Position numbers and translations under genes: made by a program. Below the pieces are notes generated by a model. That model did no database searches and had not been told where the DNA came from. It saw nothing but the letters and a program-made list of their open reading frames with translations. A DNA stretch of 64,000 bases from Chitinophaga sp. (GTDB lineage: Bacteria; Bacteroidota; Bacteroidia; Chitinophagales; Chitinophagaceae). This document shows positions 9,728 through 19,188 of this stretch, piece after piece (within the stretch, counting starts at the first letter, position 1; each line of letters begins with the position of its first letter). The DNA lies in the NCBI RefSeq assembly GCF_017745275.1, contig NZ_JAGHZS010000001.1, positions 868,001-932,000 of the forward strand, given 5' to 3'.

Positions 9728-12700
9728 ATGAAAAAAAACCTACGCCTTATGAAAGTGTGTGCTATGACCGGTCTGGCGCTCACTTCCATATTAGCAGACA
9801 GCGCATATGTGAAGGCAGCCGGCAATGCGTGGTCGCCCGCATCTTCATTTCGTAGCGCTTATCAGGAAAAGGAAATCAGCGGTACTGTAAGAGATGCCAA
9901 AGGTACCCCTCTTCCTGGTGTTTCCGTACAAATAAAAGGAACCACGAAAGGAACCCAAACAAATAACCAGGGTGTATACCAGATAGCCGCCAAATCCGGC
10001 GATGTACTGGTATTCAGCTCTATCGGATTTGAGCCCACAGAATCACCAGTAGGTAGCAGTACTACCCTGAACATTAAGCTCAACGATAATGTAAAAGGTT
10101 TGAATGAGTTGGTAGTAACCGCACTTGGTGTTAAGAAAGCGGCCAAATCACTCACTTATGCCACCCAACGCATCGGTAATGAAGAAATCAGTACCGTTAA
10201 AGATGCAAACGTAATGAACTCCCTCAATGGTAAAGCACCTGGTATCACTATCAGCAAAAGCAGCTCCGGTGTTGGTGGTTCCGTAAAAGTAACTTTACGC
10301 GGTAGCAAATCAGCACAAAGCTCCAACCAACCGTTGTATGTAATAGATGGTATTCCAATGACCAACTATAGTACACAACAACCAAACAATACCTGGGGTG
10401 GTAATGGTGATATTGACTATGCTCCTGGTCGTGATGGTGGTGATGGTATCTCTAACCTGAACCCTGACGACATTGAAAGTATGTCTGTATTAAAAGGTGC
10501 CTCTGCAGCGGCTTTGTATGGTAGCCAGGCAGCTAATGGTGTGATCCTGATCACTACCAAAAAAGGTAAAGCAGGTTTGTCTAAAGTTGATTTCTCCAGT
10601 GGTCTTACCCTGGACAAAGTGGCTTACACACCTAAGTTTCAAAACTCCTATGGTCCTACCTCAGACGGTGCATTGCAAAGCTGGGGACCGGCCATTAACA
10701 GTGCACATGATAATACCAAAGACTTCTTCCGCACTGGTAATACCTGGATCAATTCCATCAACTTCTCCGGTGGTAATGAAAGAGCACAAACTTTCATCTC
10801 CTATGCCAATACTTCTGCAGAAGGTGTAATGCCTGGCAATGACCTGAAACGTCACAACTTTACGTTCAGAGAAACCGGTAAATTCCTGAACGATAAGTTA
10901 ACATTGGACGGAAATGTGAATATCGTTACACAAAAGTTAGACAATGGTCCGGTATCAGGTTTGTACTTCAACCCGCTGACAGGTTTATACCTGTTTCCAA
11001 GAGGGGTGGATATCACACCTTACAAAAACAACTATACCTTGTTTGATAAAACCCGTCAGTTAGATTTGCAGAACTGGCCATACCTGGAAGATCTGCAACA
11101 AAATCCATGGTGGATCGTCAACAAAAATCCGCTCTTCTCTACCCGTAACAGAACACTGGCCAGCATCACAGGAAAATATGATATCAACGACTGGCTGTAT
11201 GTACAGGCGCGTGGTAACATGGACCGTACCAACGACACCTATGATGCCAACATCTATGCAGGTACTCAGGGTACATTGGCTGGCCCTAACGGCCGTTATA
11301 TCATGAACAATCAGACAACCACACAAATGTATGGTGACCTGATCGTAAACATGAACAAGTCTTTCGGCCTGTTTAAATTGAATGCCCTCCTGGGAACCAG
11401 CATCAACGATATCAAAACCAGGGGTACTTCCGGCGACTCTTTTGCCGGCGATCTGTATGTGGCTAACTTCTTCGTGCTGCAAAACATGAAGCCAGGTGGC
11501 CAGATCAATACACTGCCGGAAAATCACGAACAATTGCAGGCAGTATTTGGTAACGTAAACCTGTCTTTCAAAGACCTGGTATTCCTGGACTTCTCTGGTC
11601 GTAACGACTGGTCTTCCAAGCTGTCATTTACGCCGAATGTGTCTTACTTCTACCCTTCCGTAGGTGCTTCCGTGATGGTACATCAGTTACTGAACTTACC
11701 AGAACCGGTTAGCTATGGTAAAGTGCGTTTCTCATATGCTGACGTAGGTAACTCTGTACCGGTGTATGTAACGCATCCTGTAACCCGTTTAGGTACTGTA
11801 GGTGGAACATTCTCCTTCAACAACGTAACTCCTTTCTATGACCTGAAACCAGAAAGAACGAAATCACTGGAAATAGGTACAGAATGGCGTTTCCTGCAGA
11901 ACAGATTAAGCTTTGACTTCACCTACTATAAAACAAATACCCGGAACCAATATTTCCGTATCGCAGTACCACCTGGAACCGGTTACGCTTTCCGCTTCAT
12001 CAACGCGGGTAATATCCAGAACTCAGGTGTGGAAATTATGTTAGGTTATAATGTCATTAAAACTAAAACATTCAGCTGGAATACCACCCTCAACTACTCT
12101 CAGAACACCAATAAAATCATAGAACTGGCACCAAACATTGATCAGTTCGTACTTACCCAGGTAGGCACCAACAGCTTTGGTTCAAACCTCGTAAAAGGTG
12201 GCTCTTACGGTGATATTTTCGGTAAAAAACTGGTACGCGACGAACAGGGACGTATCGTGATTGGCGCAGATGGCAAGCCCCAGGTAACTGCCAACGAATT
12301 CATTGGTAACCCCAATCCAAAATGGCAGGGTGGATGGAGCAACAACCTGACTTACAAAAATTTCGCACTGAACTTCCTGGTAGACGGCAAATTTGGTGGT
12401 AAAGTAATGTCGCTGACACAAGCGATGCTGGACAAATACGGTGTATCTGCTGCCACCGGTGATGCACGTAAAAACGGCGGCGTAGTAATTAACGGCTATA
12501 ACCCAACTACCAAAGAAACAGTATCTAAAATTGATGCAGCTACCTGGTATGGTACTGTTGCAGGACGTGACGGTGCAAGTGGTGAATACCTGTATGATGC
12601 TACCGTAGTAAGACTGCGTGAAGCTTCCCTGGCTTACACTATTCCATCCAGCACACTGGGACATGGCTTTGTGAAAAGTATCCGTGTGAGCCTGATCGGC

Positions 12701-12841
12701 AGAAACCTCTGGTACATTAGCAAGAAAGCGCCATACGATCCTGAAATCACCATGTCTACCGGTAACGGTCTTTCTGGTGTTGACGTATTCAGTTTGCCTG
12801 CTACCCGCAGCTACGGCCTTAGCCTGAATGTTGGATTCTAA
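9728..12841 (+). CDS. SusC/RagA-family TonB-dependent receptor without STN domain
   Basis: An outer-membrane importer of 1037 residues from ATG 9728. That start gives a clean signal peptide (MKKNLRLMKVCAMTGLAL onward); an upstream in-frame ATG at 9671 would add 19 unlikely residues. The carboxypeptidase-regulatory-like domain (ISGTVRDAKGTPLPGVSVQI) follows directly, without the STN domain found in the paralogue at 4264. The plug holds SMSVLKGASAAALYGSQAAN and the barrel ends in a typical aromatic beta-strand. Codon use differs visibly from the first SusC, with mostly GGT glycine and CGT arginine codons, as in highly expressed genes. It is therefore probably a major porter dependent on the shared regulator. 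Confidence 0.94.
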   Translation: MKKNLRLMKVCAMTGLALTSILADSAYVKAAGNAWSPASSFRSAYQEKEISGTVRDAKGTPLPGVSVQIKGTTKGTQTNNQGVYQIAAKSGDVLVFSSIGFEPTESPVGSSTTLNIKLNDNVKGLNELVVTALGVKKAAKSLTYATQRIGNEEISTVKDANVMNSLNGKAPGITISKSSSGVGGSVKVTLRGSKSAQSSNQPLYVIDGIPMTNYSTQQPNNTWGGNGDIDYAPGRDGGDGISNLNPDDIESMSVLKGASAAALYGSQAANGVILITTKKGKAGLSKVDFSSGLTLDKVAYTPKFQNSYGPTSDGALQSWGPAINSAHDNTKDFFRTGNTWINSINFSGGNERAQTFISYANTSAEGVMPGNDLKRHNFTFRETGKFLNDKLTLDGNVNIVTQKLDNGPVSGLYFNPLTGLYLFPRGVDITPYKNNYTLFDKTRQLDLQNWPYLEDLQQNPWWIVNKNPLFSTRNRTLASITGKYDINDWLYVQARGNMDRTNDTYDANIYAGTQGTLAGPNGRYIMNNQTTTQMYGDLIVNMNKSFGLFKLNALLGTSINDIKTRGTSGDSFAGDLYVANFFVLQNMKPGGQINTLPENHEQLQAVFGNVNLSFKDLVFLDFSGRNDWSSKLSFTPNVSYFYPSVGASVMVHQLLNLPEPVSYGKVRFSYADVGNSVPVYVTHPVTRLGTVGGTFSFNNVTPFYDLKPERTKSLEIGTEWRFLQNRLSFDFTYYKTNTRNQYFRIAVPPGTGYAFRFINAGNIQNSGVEIMLGYNVIKTKTFSWNTTLNYSQNTNKIIELAPNIDQFVLTQVGTNSFGSNLVKGGSYGDIFGKKLVRDEQGRIVIGADGKPQVTANEFIGNPNPKWQGGWSNNLTYKNFALNFLVDGKFGGKVMSLTQAMLDKYGVSAATGDARKNGGVVINGYNPTTKETVSKIDAATWYGTVAGRDGASGEYLYDATVVRLREASLAYTIPSSTLGHGFVKSIRVSLIGRNLWYISKKAPYDPEITMSTGNGLSGVDVFSLPATRSYGLSLNVGF

Positions 12842-12867
12842 TGATGTTCACCTTTAAATCAAAGCAG

Positions 12868-14499
12868 ATGAAAAAGATCAGATTCAAATTATATTCCCCG
12901 TTGGCTGCTGTGCTTTTAGCGGCTGGCATCATGGGCATGAGTGCCTGTACCAAAAACTTTAAAGAATTCAATACAGATAAAACCGGGTTAAGTGATGATG
13001 ATCTGAAAGCAGACTTTAACTTCATCGGAGGTTATTTTCCGCAGATTCAGTCTTCCATTTATTTCAACTTCGGTAATACCACCGGTGATTACCAGCTACA
13101 ACAAAATCTGAACGCAGATGGTTATTCCGGCTACCTGATGCCTCCGCACGATTTCGTAGGCAACCAGAATAACCTGTCGTACGCCATGATCAGCGGCTGG
13201 AATAACTCTACTTTCAACCTGGCCTATAACAACGTAATGGGTCCCATCAATGAAATCAAACGCAGAGGCGGACAAGTCATTGCCCCTGATTTCTGGGCCA
13301 TTGCGCTGATCCTGAAAGTAGAAGCTATGCACCGGGTAACTGACGTATACGGACCAATTCCTTACAGCAGCTACGGTAGTGGTGGTACTACTTCTTCTTA
13401 TGACTCACAGGCAGATATTTACGATCGCTTCTTCAAAGAACTGGATACCGCTAATACTACGCTGCAGGCGTTCGTAAAAGCGAATCCCAGCTTAACACCA
13501 TTTGCCAAATTTGACATGGTGTATGGCGGCGACTACAAAGAGTGGATTAAATTCTGTAACTCCTTACGGTTACGTTTAGCCATACGTATAGCCAGAGTGG
13601 ATAAGATTCGTGCAAAAGCAGAAGGTGAGAAAGCCCTGGATCCCAATAACGGTGGTTTAATGGAAAACAACAACGATAACGTACAGGTATCCGGATTTGG
13701 TTTAAGACACCCATTATACACTATCATCACTTCCTGGACAGACTGTTCAATGAACGCTTCTATGGAATCGTTCCTGGTAGGTTATAATGATCCCCGCCTG
13801 CCAAAATACTTTGATCATGCTTCAGGTTTTCCGGGCAAGTACAAAGGTATCCGTACAGGTGCCGCTGTTAAGCCTAAACCGGATTACCTCGCCTTTTCTG
13901 TTCCGGCAGTGGCAGAAACCAAAACGTTCACTAACTACACGCCTATACAGCTGATGGTGTGCTCAGAAGTTTTCTTCCTGCGTGCAGAAGCAGCTTTGAG
14001 AGGATGGGCCAATGCAGGTGGTAGCGTACAACAACTGTATGAAAAAGGTATCACCGCTTCTTTAAGCCAGTGGAAAGCAGATCCGATTGCTGTTGCCAAT
14101 TATATCAATGATAACACCAGCAAACCGATTGACTACGTAGATCCGCTGAATGCAGCCAACAATATTGCTGCTATGACCGACCTGACCATTAAATGGAACG
14201 AGGCAGATAATTTCCAGAGGAAGTTGGAACGCATCATCACACAGAAATGGATCTCCGGTTTCCCTGAAGGACAGGAAGCCTGGTCAGAATTCCGCAGAAC
14301 AGGTTATCCCAAACTGTTCCCTGTAGTGAATAACTACAGCAATGGTGAAGTGGATACCAAAATACAGATCAGAAGGCTGCCATTCCCTGCTGATGAGTAT
14401 ACTTCCAACAAGGCAGAAGTAGAGAAAGCTATTCAGCTGCTGTCAAAAAAGAAAGACTCTCCTGGAACACCGCTGTGGTGGGATGTTGCAGAGCCTTGA
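12868..14499 (+). CDS. SusD/RagB-family nutrient-binding outer-membrane lipoprotein
   Basis: Second SusD-like surface lipoprotein, 543 residues from ATG 12868. In-frame ATGs at 12841 and 12844, the first overlapping the SusC stop, would add 9 residues. The lipobox is MSAC in MGMSACTKNF. Conserved SusD segments include IITQKWISGFPEGQEAWSEF, RTGYPKLFPV and the ending GTPLWWDV, all shared with the first SusD here, so the two pairs look like a tandem duplication. It binds substrate at the cell surface and delivers it to the preceding SusC. A plus-strand terminator lies at 14721-14753. Confidence 0.94.
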   Translation: MKKIRFKLYSPLAAVLLAAGIMGMSACTKNFKEFNTDKTGLSDDDLKADFNFIGGYFPQIQSSIYFNFGNTTGDYQLQQNLNADGYSGYLMPPHDFVGNQNNLSYAMISGWNNSTFNLAYNNVMGPINEIKRRGGQVIAPDFWAIALILKVEAMHRVTDVYGPIPYSSYGSGGTTSSYDSQADIYDRFFKELDTANTTLQAFVKANPSLTPFAKFDMVYGGDYKEWIKFCNSLRLRLAIRIARVDKIRAKAEGEKALDPNNGGLMENNNDNVQVSGFGLRHPLYTIITSWTDCSMNASMESFLVGYNDPRLPKYFDHASGFPGKYKGIRTGAAVKPKPDYLAFSVPAVAETKTFTNYTPIQLMVCSEVFFLRAEAALRGWANAGGSVQQLYEKGITASLSQWKADPIAVANYINDNTSKPIDYVDPLNAANNIAAMTDLTIKWNEADNFQRKLERIITQKWISGFPEGQEAWSEFRRTGYPKLFPVVNNYSNGEVDTKIQIRRLPFPADEYTSNKAEVEKAIQLLSKKKDSPGTPLWWDVAEP

Positions 14500-14534
14500 T
14501 CTGATTAAAACTTCTTATTTTGAATCGCGTGCAT

Positions 14535-14563
14535 AAAAAAGGCCGGTCCTGTTGAGGACCGGC
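14535..14563 (-). terminator. Intrinsic terminator for the minus-strand esterase gene
   Basis: A perfect 8-bp stem (GCCGGTCC/GGACCGGC) with a 6-nt loop is followed on the minus strand by six T residues. It lies about 190 bp beyond the stop of the esterase gene at 14756. Its stem sequence is nearly identical to the oppositely acting hairpin at 14721-14753. Confidence 0.75.
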
Positions 14564-14720
14564 ATTATATAACAACCGCGCGTTTCATGAACATATTTTC
14601 TTTTTAGCATTCAATCAACATAGGTCACATTCAAATTTATAGCCGTTAGTATTCCTGCTGACGGACTTTTTTAAAGAGAACAAATATTTAATTTTTCATA
14701 GGAATTGGACAACGTACATG

Positions 14721-14753
14721 GCCGGTCTTTTTAAGGACCGGCTTTCTTTTTTT
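14721..14753 (+). terminator. Intrinsic terminator of the SusC/SusD block
   Basis: A 7-bp stem (GCCGGTC/GACCGGC), extendable by weaker pairs, is followed on the plus strand by a tract of ten T interrupted by one C. It ends plus-strand transcription from the second SusD gene and touches the end of the convergent esterase gene. Confidence 0.8.
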
Positions 14754-14755
14754 AG

Positions 14756-15568
14756 CTATTGAAAGAAGTGATGAAAGTACAGGAGCTGGTATCTTATCGA
14801 ATTGCTCCAATAAGGCCAGTCGTGCTGCCCCGGACGCTCCGTATAGTCGTGATCGATACCCAGCACTAATAACTTTTTATGCAGCTCCCGGTTTACGTCA
14901 ATAAAGAAATCTTTCACCCCGCAATCGATGATCAGCGATAAAGTACCCGGCTTCAGCTTTTCCACCTGTTTAATTACCGTATAGTCGGTCCAGTTAGCCC
15001 CGTCAGGCCCCGGAGGACCCAGGCGCTTCGCGATATCCCAGTTTTTAGGAAACGGGCGAATATCCACGCCACCGCTGATGCTGCCGGCAGCACCAAATAC
15101 ATCCGGGTGGCGGGTAGCCAGGTATAAAGCGCCATGGCCCCCCATGCTTAAGCCGGTAATAGCGCGGTGGGCTGGCTCCGGCAATGTCTGGTAGTGTTGG
15201 TCTATGTAGGCAGGAATTTCTTTAGCCACATAAGTTTCAAAGCGCATAGTGCTATCTATGGGGCTATCGAAATACCAGCTGGAAGAGGTCCCATCAGGAC
15301 ATACAATCATCAGTTGATAAGCATCTGCCAGCTCTTTTATGGCGGGAACTTTCGTTACCCAGTTGGTAAAATCGCCGCTGGCGCCATGCAGCAGGTATAC
15401 TACCGGGTAGCGTTGGGTACCACTTTTATAGGAATCTGGAGTAATCACCACGCATTTATAGGCGCGTTTCATTTTCTGGCTGAAAATAGCCAGGGTATCC
15501 ACGTTGGCGGCGCTGGCAGTTTGCGCCACACCTATCAGCAACAAAAGACGGACTAGTAATTTCATCAT
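14756..15568 (-). CDS. Secreted esterase of the esterase D / S-formylglutathione-hydrolase-like family
   Basis: A 270-residue alpha/beta-hydrolase (putative esterase, PF00756 type). The N-terminal signal peptide ends near residue 21 (TASAAN). The nucleophile elbow is GLSMGG with Ser141, the oxyanion region YLLHGASGDFTNW is near 58-70, and the acid and histidine are probably in DCGVKDFF and GQHDWPYW. Related secreted enzymes remove acetyl, feruloyl or other acyl groups from polysaccharides, but the substrate is not evident here. It is the last gene of a minus-strand group after the M1 peptidase, from which a strong terminator (15593-15627) separates it. Confidence 0.9.
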   Translation of the reverse strand: MMKLLVRLLLLIGVAQTASAANVDTLAIFSQKMKRAYKCVVITPDSYKSGTQRYPVVYLLHGASGDFTNWVTKVPAIKELADAYQLMIVCPDGTSSSWYFDSPIDSTMRFETYVAKEIPAYIDQHYQTLPEPAHRAITGLSMGGHGALYLATRHPDVFGAAGSISGGVDIRPFPKNWDIAKRLGPPGPDGANWTDYTVIKQVEKLKPGTLSLIIDCGVKDFFIDVNRELHKKLLVLGIDHDYTERPGQHDWPYWSNSIRYQLLYFHHFFQ

Positions 15569-15592
15569 GCAGTCATTTTAATGATATCTGAC

Positions 15593-15627
15593 AAAAAAGG
15601 CGGCTATCATTTGGTATGATAGCCGCC
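15593..15627 (-). terminator. Intrinsic terminator of the M1 peptidase gene
   Basis: A perfect 12-bp stem (GGCGGCTATCAT with its complement) and 5-nt loop are followed by six T on the minus strand. It starts about 20 bp after the stop of the peptidase gene at 15649 and lies just upstream of the esterase start, so the esterase may be expressed separately or by read-through. Confidence 0.88.
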
Positions 15628-15648
15628 ACAAAATATAAAATAGCTGGT

Positions 15649-17967
15649 TTATTTTGAATTTGCTCTTTTCATGGGATTGTCACCGGTAGATGCGCCGCGT
15701 ACCCCTCCTTCTGCTTTAAACAGCTCAAATTTGGACGGAGCCGCTTCTCTTGGCCAGCTGTTATTGCTTTCGTCGATATCGGCTGTTTCACGCAAAGGAT
15801 CGAGTTTTACGGCTACCACCTGTTTATCTTTGGCAAATACCTTTGTTACCTCATTTTCGTTTTTACGCCAGATATAGGCGGAAATACGCTCTGTTTCCCG
15901 GGTACCATCGGCAAATGTCCATTCAATGATCAGGGGCATTACCAGGCCGCCTTTGTTGGAGAAGGTAAGCTGATAGAAATTCTTTTTGCTGTCATACAGC
16001 GCTTTTTCTTCGCGGCTGAGGCTATTATAGAAGCTGTTATAGGCAGCTTTATCTTCCTGGCTTACTTCAAACCGGTTCCATTTGCTGTAGAAGTCCTGCA
16101 GGCTGGTATCCTGGTCTACTGCGTATTTAACGCCTGCAGCTTTATTTTTCTGCCTGGCTACATGATCCATTCCCTTATCATAAGCTGCCTGCGCTGCTTT
16201 TGCTGTTTCCTCCGGGTTACCGTTCATGCGGTACCATTTAACATCATCCAGGGAGATGTCTACCGGTTCAGTACCAAAAAACCATCCGCGCCAAAACCAG
16301 TCGAGGTCAACTGCGGAGGCATCTTCCATGGTACGGAAGAAATCTGCCGGCGTAGGATGTTTAAAGGCCCAGCGGCGGGCATATTCGCGGAAAGCGAAGT
16401 CGAACAGTTCGCGGCCCATTACCGTTTCCCGGAGAATATTCAATGCAGTAGCCGGTTTTGCGTAAGCATTCGGGCCAAATTGCACAATGTTCTCAGAGTT
16501 TGTCATAATCGGCTCCAGCTGATCCTTTGGCATCTTCATATAATCCACGATCTTATGCGCAGGACCACGGCCGGAAGGGAAGTTGCTGTCCCACTCCTGT
16601 TCCGCCATAAACTGGCAGAAGGTGTTCAGTCCTTCATCCATCCAGGTCCATTGTCTTTCGTCTGAGTTCACAATCATCGGGAAGAAGTTGTGTCCTACTT
16701 CGTGGGTAATTACGCCGATCATACCATTCTTGGTAGCTTCAGAATAGGTACCGTCCTTATCAGCCCGGCCGTAGTTGAAGCAGATCATCGGGTATTCCAT
16801 ACCGTTGGCGGCTTCTACGGAAATTGCTACCGGGTAAGGATACGGGATCGTATGTTTAGAGTAAGATTTAACGGTATGCGCTACCACCTTGGTAGAATAG
16901 CGGCGATACAGCGGGTAAGCTTCCGGACCATAGTACGACATTGCCATTACCTTGTTGCCTTCTACATTGGCAGCCATGGCATCCCATACGAGGCGTCGGG
17001 AAGATACGAGTGCAAAGTCGCGTACGTTCTGCGCTTCATATATCCAGGTTTTAGTATTGGAAGCCTTGCCCTGCATAGCTTTCTTTGCCTCGTCGAGTGT
17101 TACCACTTCCACGGGGTCCTTGCTGTTTTGCGCCTGCTGCCAGCGTTGGTATTGTGCGGCAGTCAATACTTCTTTATAGTTCTGGCATTCGCCGGTAGCA
17201 CCTACTGTATGATCAGCGGGCACGGTCATGCGTACACGGAAATTGCCGAAAGTGAGGGCAAATTCACCGCGGCCGGTGAACTGTTTGTTTTGCCAGCCCT
17301 GGAAATCGGAGTATACGGCGAGGCGTGGATACCACTGGGTAATGGTATACAGGTAGTTTTTATCTTCCGGAAAATATTCATATCCACCACGGCCGCCTAC
17401 AGTCATACGATCGGAGATGTTGTACCACCAGGATACTTTAAAGCGATATTTTTCGCCCGGCATCAAAGGTTTAGGCAGATCGATGCGCATCATGGTCTGG
17501 TTAACCGTGTATGGCAGGGCCTTTCCTTCTGCATCGGTGATTTTCACGATTTTCACGCCCAGGTCTTTGGTGGATGGCAACAGGCTATTCAGCGCAGACA
17601 ATGTCATTTTATCTGACATGCGGCTTTCGTTGAAACGTTGGTTGTCGCCGTTGGGGTCATGTTCGTTCTCATCGAGTTGCAGCCACAAATAGGTGAGCGG
17701 GTCGGGAGAATTGTTGAAGTAAGTAATGGTTTCTGCGCCGGTGAGCTTTTGTGTGGCATCATCAATTTGTGCATCTATTTCATAGTCGGCGCGCTGCTGC
17801 CAGTACTTGGGACCGGGAGCGCCGGAGGCGGAGCGGTACATGTTAGGCGTTTGCAGCATGGTGCCCAGCTGTTCGAAACGGTTGCCATGGTTGGAGCCGG
17901 GATTATTTTGCGCCTGTGCGTACAAAGTACTGCACAATACCCCGGCGAGGTAAAGATATTTTCTCAT
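15649..17967 (-). CDS. M1-family zinc metallopeptidase, secreted
   Basis: A 772-residue exported metallopeptidase of the M1 (aminopeptidase N-like) family. A signal peptide (MRKYLYLAGVLCSTLYAQAQ) precedes an N-terminal beta-rich domain. The zinc site HEVGHNFFP lies near residue 421, with the third ligand in MDEGLNTF about 20 residues later. The exopeptidase motif GAMEN is replaced by the divergent NGMEYP. This layout is common in Bacteroidota and the natural substrate is not known. The gene follows the HupE/UreJ-like gene by 7 bp and is probably co-transcribed with it. A perfect terminator follows. Confidence 0.93.
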   Translation of the reverse strand: MRKYLYLAGVLCSTLYAQAQNNPGSNHGNRFEQLGTMLQTPNMYRSASGAPGPKYWQQRADYEIDAQIDDATQKLTGAETITYFNNSPDPLTYLWLQLDENEHDPNGDNQRFNESRMSDKMTLSALNSLLPSTKDLGVKIVKITDAEGKALPYTVNQTMMRIDLPKPLMPGEKYRFKVSWWYNISDRMTVGGRGGYEYFPEDKNYLYTITQWYPRLAVYSDFQGWQNKQFTGRGEFALTFGNFRVRMTVPADHTVGATGECQNYKEVLTAAQYQRWQQAQNSKDPVEVVTLDEAKKAMQGKASNTKTWIYEAQNVRDFALVSSRRLVWDAMAANVEGNKVMAMSYYGPEAYPLYRRYSTKVVAHTVKSYSKHTIPYPYPVAISVEAANGMEYPMICFNYGRADKDGTYSEATKNGMIGVITHEVGHNFFPMIVNSDERQWTWMDEGLNTFCQFMAEQEWDSNFPSGRGPAHKIVDYMKMPKDQLEPIMTNSENIVQFGPNAYAKPATALNILRETVMGRELFDFAFREYARRWAFKHPTPADFFRTMEDASAVDLDWFWRGWFFGTEPVDISLDDVKWYRMNGNPEETAKAAQAAYDKGMDHVARQKNKAAGVKYAVDQDTSLQDFYSKWNRFEVSQEDKAAYNSFYNSLSREEKALYDSKKNFYQLTFSNKGGLVMPLIIEWTFADGTRETERISAYIWRKNENEVTKVFAKDKQVVAVKLDPLRETADIDESNNSWPREAAPSKFELFKAEGGVRGASTGDNPMKRANSK

Positions 17968-17974
17968 AAACAGA

Positions 17975-18556
17975 TTAAAAAAACAGGCTTCTCACGCCTT
18001 GTATGACCATTAAAAAAGCGATTCCAAAAGTTGCAGATGAAAGGAACATATTCCAATCACGGCGTTTTAAATGCCGCATTTTCACGATTCCGGTTGATAT
18101 CAGCAATATGCACATTACAATGATGATCTGCCCAAATTCCAGTCCCAAATTGAATCCCAGGAGGGGCTTTACGATGTTTGCCTGGCTGCCCAGCAAACTT
18201 TTCAGATAATTGGAAAATCCTAATCCGTGGATTAATCCAAAAAACAGGGCATAAAAATAGTTGAGTTGCAACTGCTGCGGCTCCTCATCGCGGCGGAGGA
18301 TATTAGAGATAGCCGTTATACAAATAGTAACCGGTATCAGGAATTCCACCAGCGCCGAAGGGACGCGAATAATATGTAAAACACTCAACGCCAGCGTAAT
18401 GGAATGTCCAATAGTAAACGCGGTTACCAGTACCAACACTTTTCTCCAATCACGCAGCAGATAGATGGCACTCAATGCAATTATAAACAGAATATGGTCG
18501 TAACCTTCCCAATTTATAATATGTTGCCACCCCAACTGAAAATACAACTCGTCCAT
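17975..18556 (-). CDS. HupE/UreJ-family membrane protein
   Basis: A 193-residue multi-pass inner-membrane protein (about six to seven spans) of the HupE/UreJ type. Recognisable parts are the N-terminal block GYDHILFIIAL, the glycine/histidine motif AFTIGHSITLALS, and GLIHGLGFS further on. Family members in other bacteria are linked to nickel or cobalt supply for hydrogenase and urease, but no such enzymes are encoded here, so the transported species is uncertain. It is the first gene of a unit with the M1 peptidase and is divergent from the DUF6702-like gene. Confidence 0.88.
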   Translation of the reverse strand: MDELYFQLGWQHIINWEGYDHILFIIALSAIYLLRDWRKVLVLVTAFTIGHSITLALSVLHIIRVPSALVEFLIPVTICITAISNILRRDEEPQQLQLNYFYALFFGLIHGLGFSNYLKSLLGSQANIVKPLLGFNLGLEFGQIIIVMCILLISTGIVKMRHLKRRDWNMFLSSATFGIAFLMVIQGVRSLFF

Positions 18557-18571
18557 TGGCCTGCTTTTCTA

Positions 18572-18579
18572 TAATTTTG
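18572..18579 (+). promoter_or_regulatory. Possible -7 element upstream of the DUF6702-like gene
   Basis: TAATTTTG matches the Bacteroidota -7 consensus TAnnTTTG exactly and lies about 46 bp before the GTG start at 18626. A TTTG -33 element is not present at the expected spacing, so this is a half-supported promoter. Confidence 0.35.
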
Positions 18580-18625
18580 GTAAGTATAAAGCCTAAAAGT
18601 TAATTTTAAAAAAAATTCTAGTCTA

Positions 18626-19114
18626 GTGGGTTTATTATTATGTAAATGGTGGATAACTTTATGGATGGCTGCACTGCACCCGTTTTATGCCAGTGTAACG
18701 GAAATTGCCCATGATACCAATAAAAAGGAGCTGCAGGTAAGTTGCCGCATTTTCGCCGACGACCTGGAAAATACCCTTAAAGCGCAGTATAAAACTTCTT
18801 TCGATATTACCCGGCCGGCTAATCGTAAACAGGTAGAAGGATACATCGCGGAATATCTTTCACAACACCTGACCGTTACCCTGGATGGTAAAAATGTTCC
18901 CCTGCATTTTATTGGCTATAAAATAGAAGAAGATGCTGTGTGGAGCTTCCTCGAAGCCGAGAATGTACCGGCACCAAAGAAAGTGCAGGTCCGCGATAAT
19001 TTGTTGTATGAGCGGCATCCAACGCAAACCAATATGGTGCATGTGCTGGTAGGTGGAGAAAGAAAGAGTGCGAAGCTGGATAACCCGAAGGATCTGGCGG
19101 TGCTGGGGTTTTAG
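18626..19114 (+). CDS. DUF6702-like secreted protein of unknown function
   Basis: A 162-residue protein starting at GTG 18626. The N-terminus is hydrophobic (LLLCKWWITLWMAALHPF) and looks like a signal peptide or membrane anchor; the rest is soluble, with a DDLENTLK segment and a closing NPKDLAVLGF. Small proteins of this kind are often found near HupE/UreJ-like membrane proteins in Bacteroidota, and here it is divergent from one, which suggests a shared role in the envelope. No catalytic motif is visible. The DUF assignment is from memory of the family and should be read as tentative. Confidence 0.75.
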   Translation: MGLLLCKWWITLWMAALHPFYASVTEIAHDTNKKELQVSCRIFADDLENTLKAQYKTSFDITRPANRKQVEGYIAEYLSQHLTVTLDGKNVPLHFIGYKIEEDAVWSFLEAENVPAPKKVQVRDNLLYERHPTQTNMVHVLVGGERKSAKLDNPKDLAVLGF

Positions 19115-19142
19115 GATGACACGTGTTAATTCCAATTATTGT

Positions 19143-19184
19143 AAATTTCATTTTTTGAAATTTTATTTCATTTTTTGAAATTTT
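19143..19184 (+). promoter_or_regulatory. Tandem palindromic repeats, probable HigA operator
   Basis: Two perfect 20-bp direct repeats (ATTTCATTTTTTGAAATTTT) stand head to tail at 19145-19164 and 19165-19184. Each contains an inverted repeat, AATTTCA/TGAAATT around a 5-T spacer. They end 5 bp before an exact -7 element and 30 bp before the toxin start, the normal place for an autorepressing antitoxin to bind. Confidence 0.6.
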
Positions 19185-19188
19185 CGTT

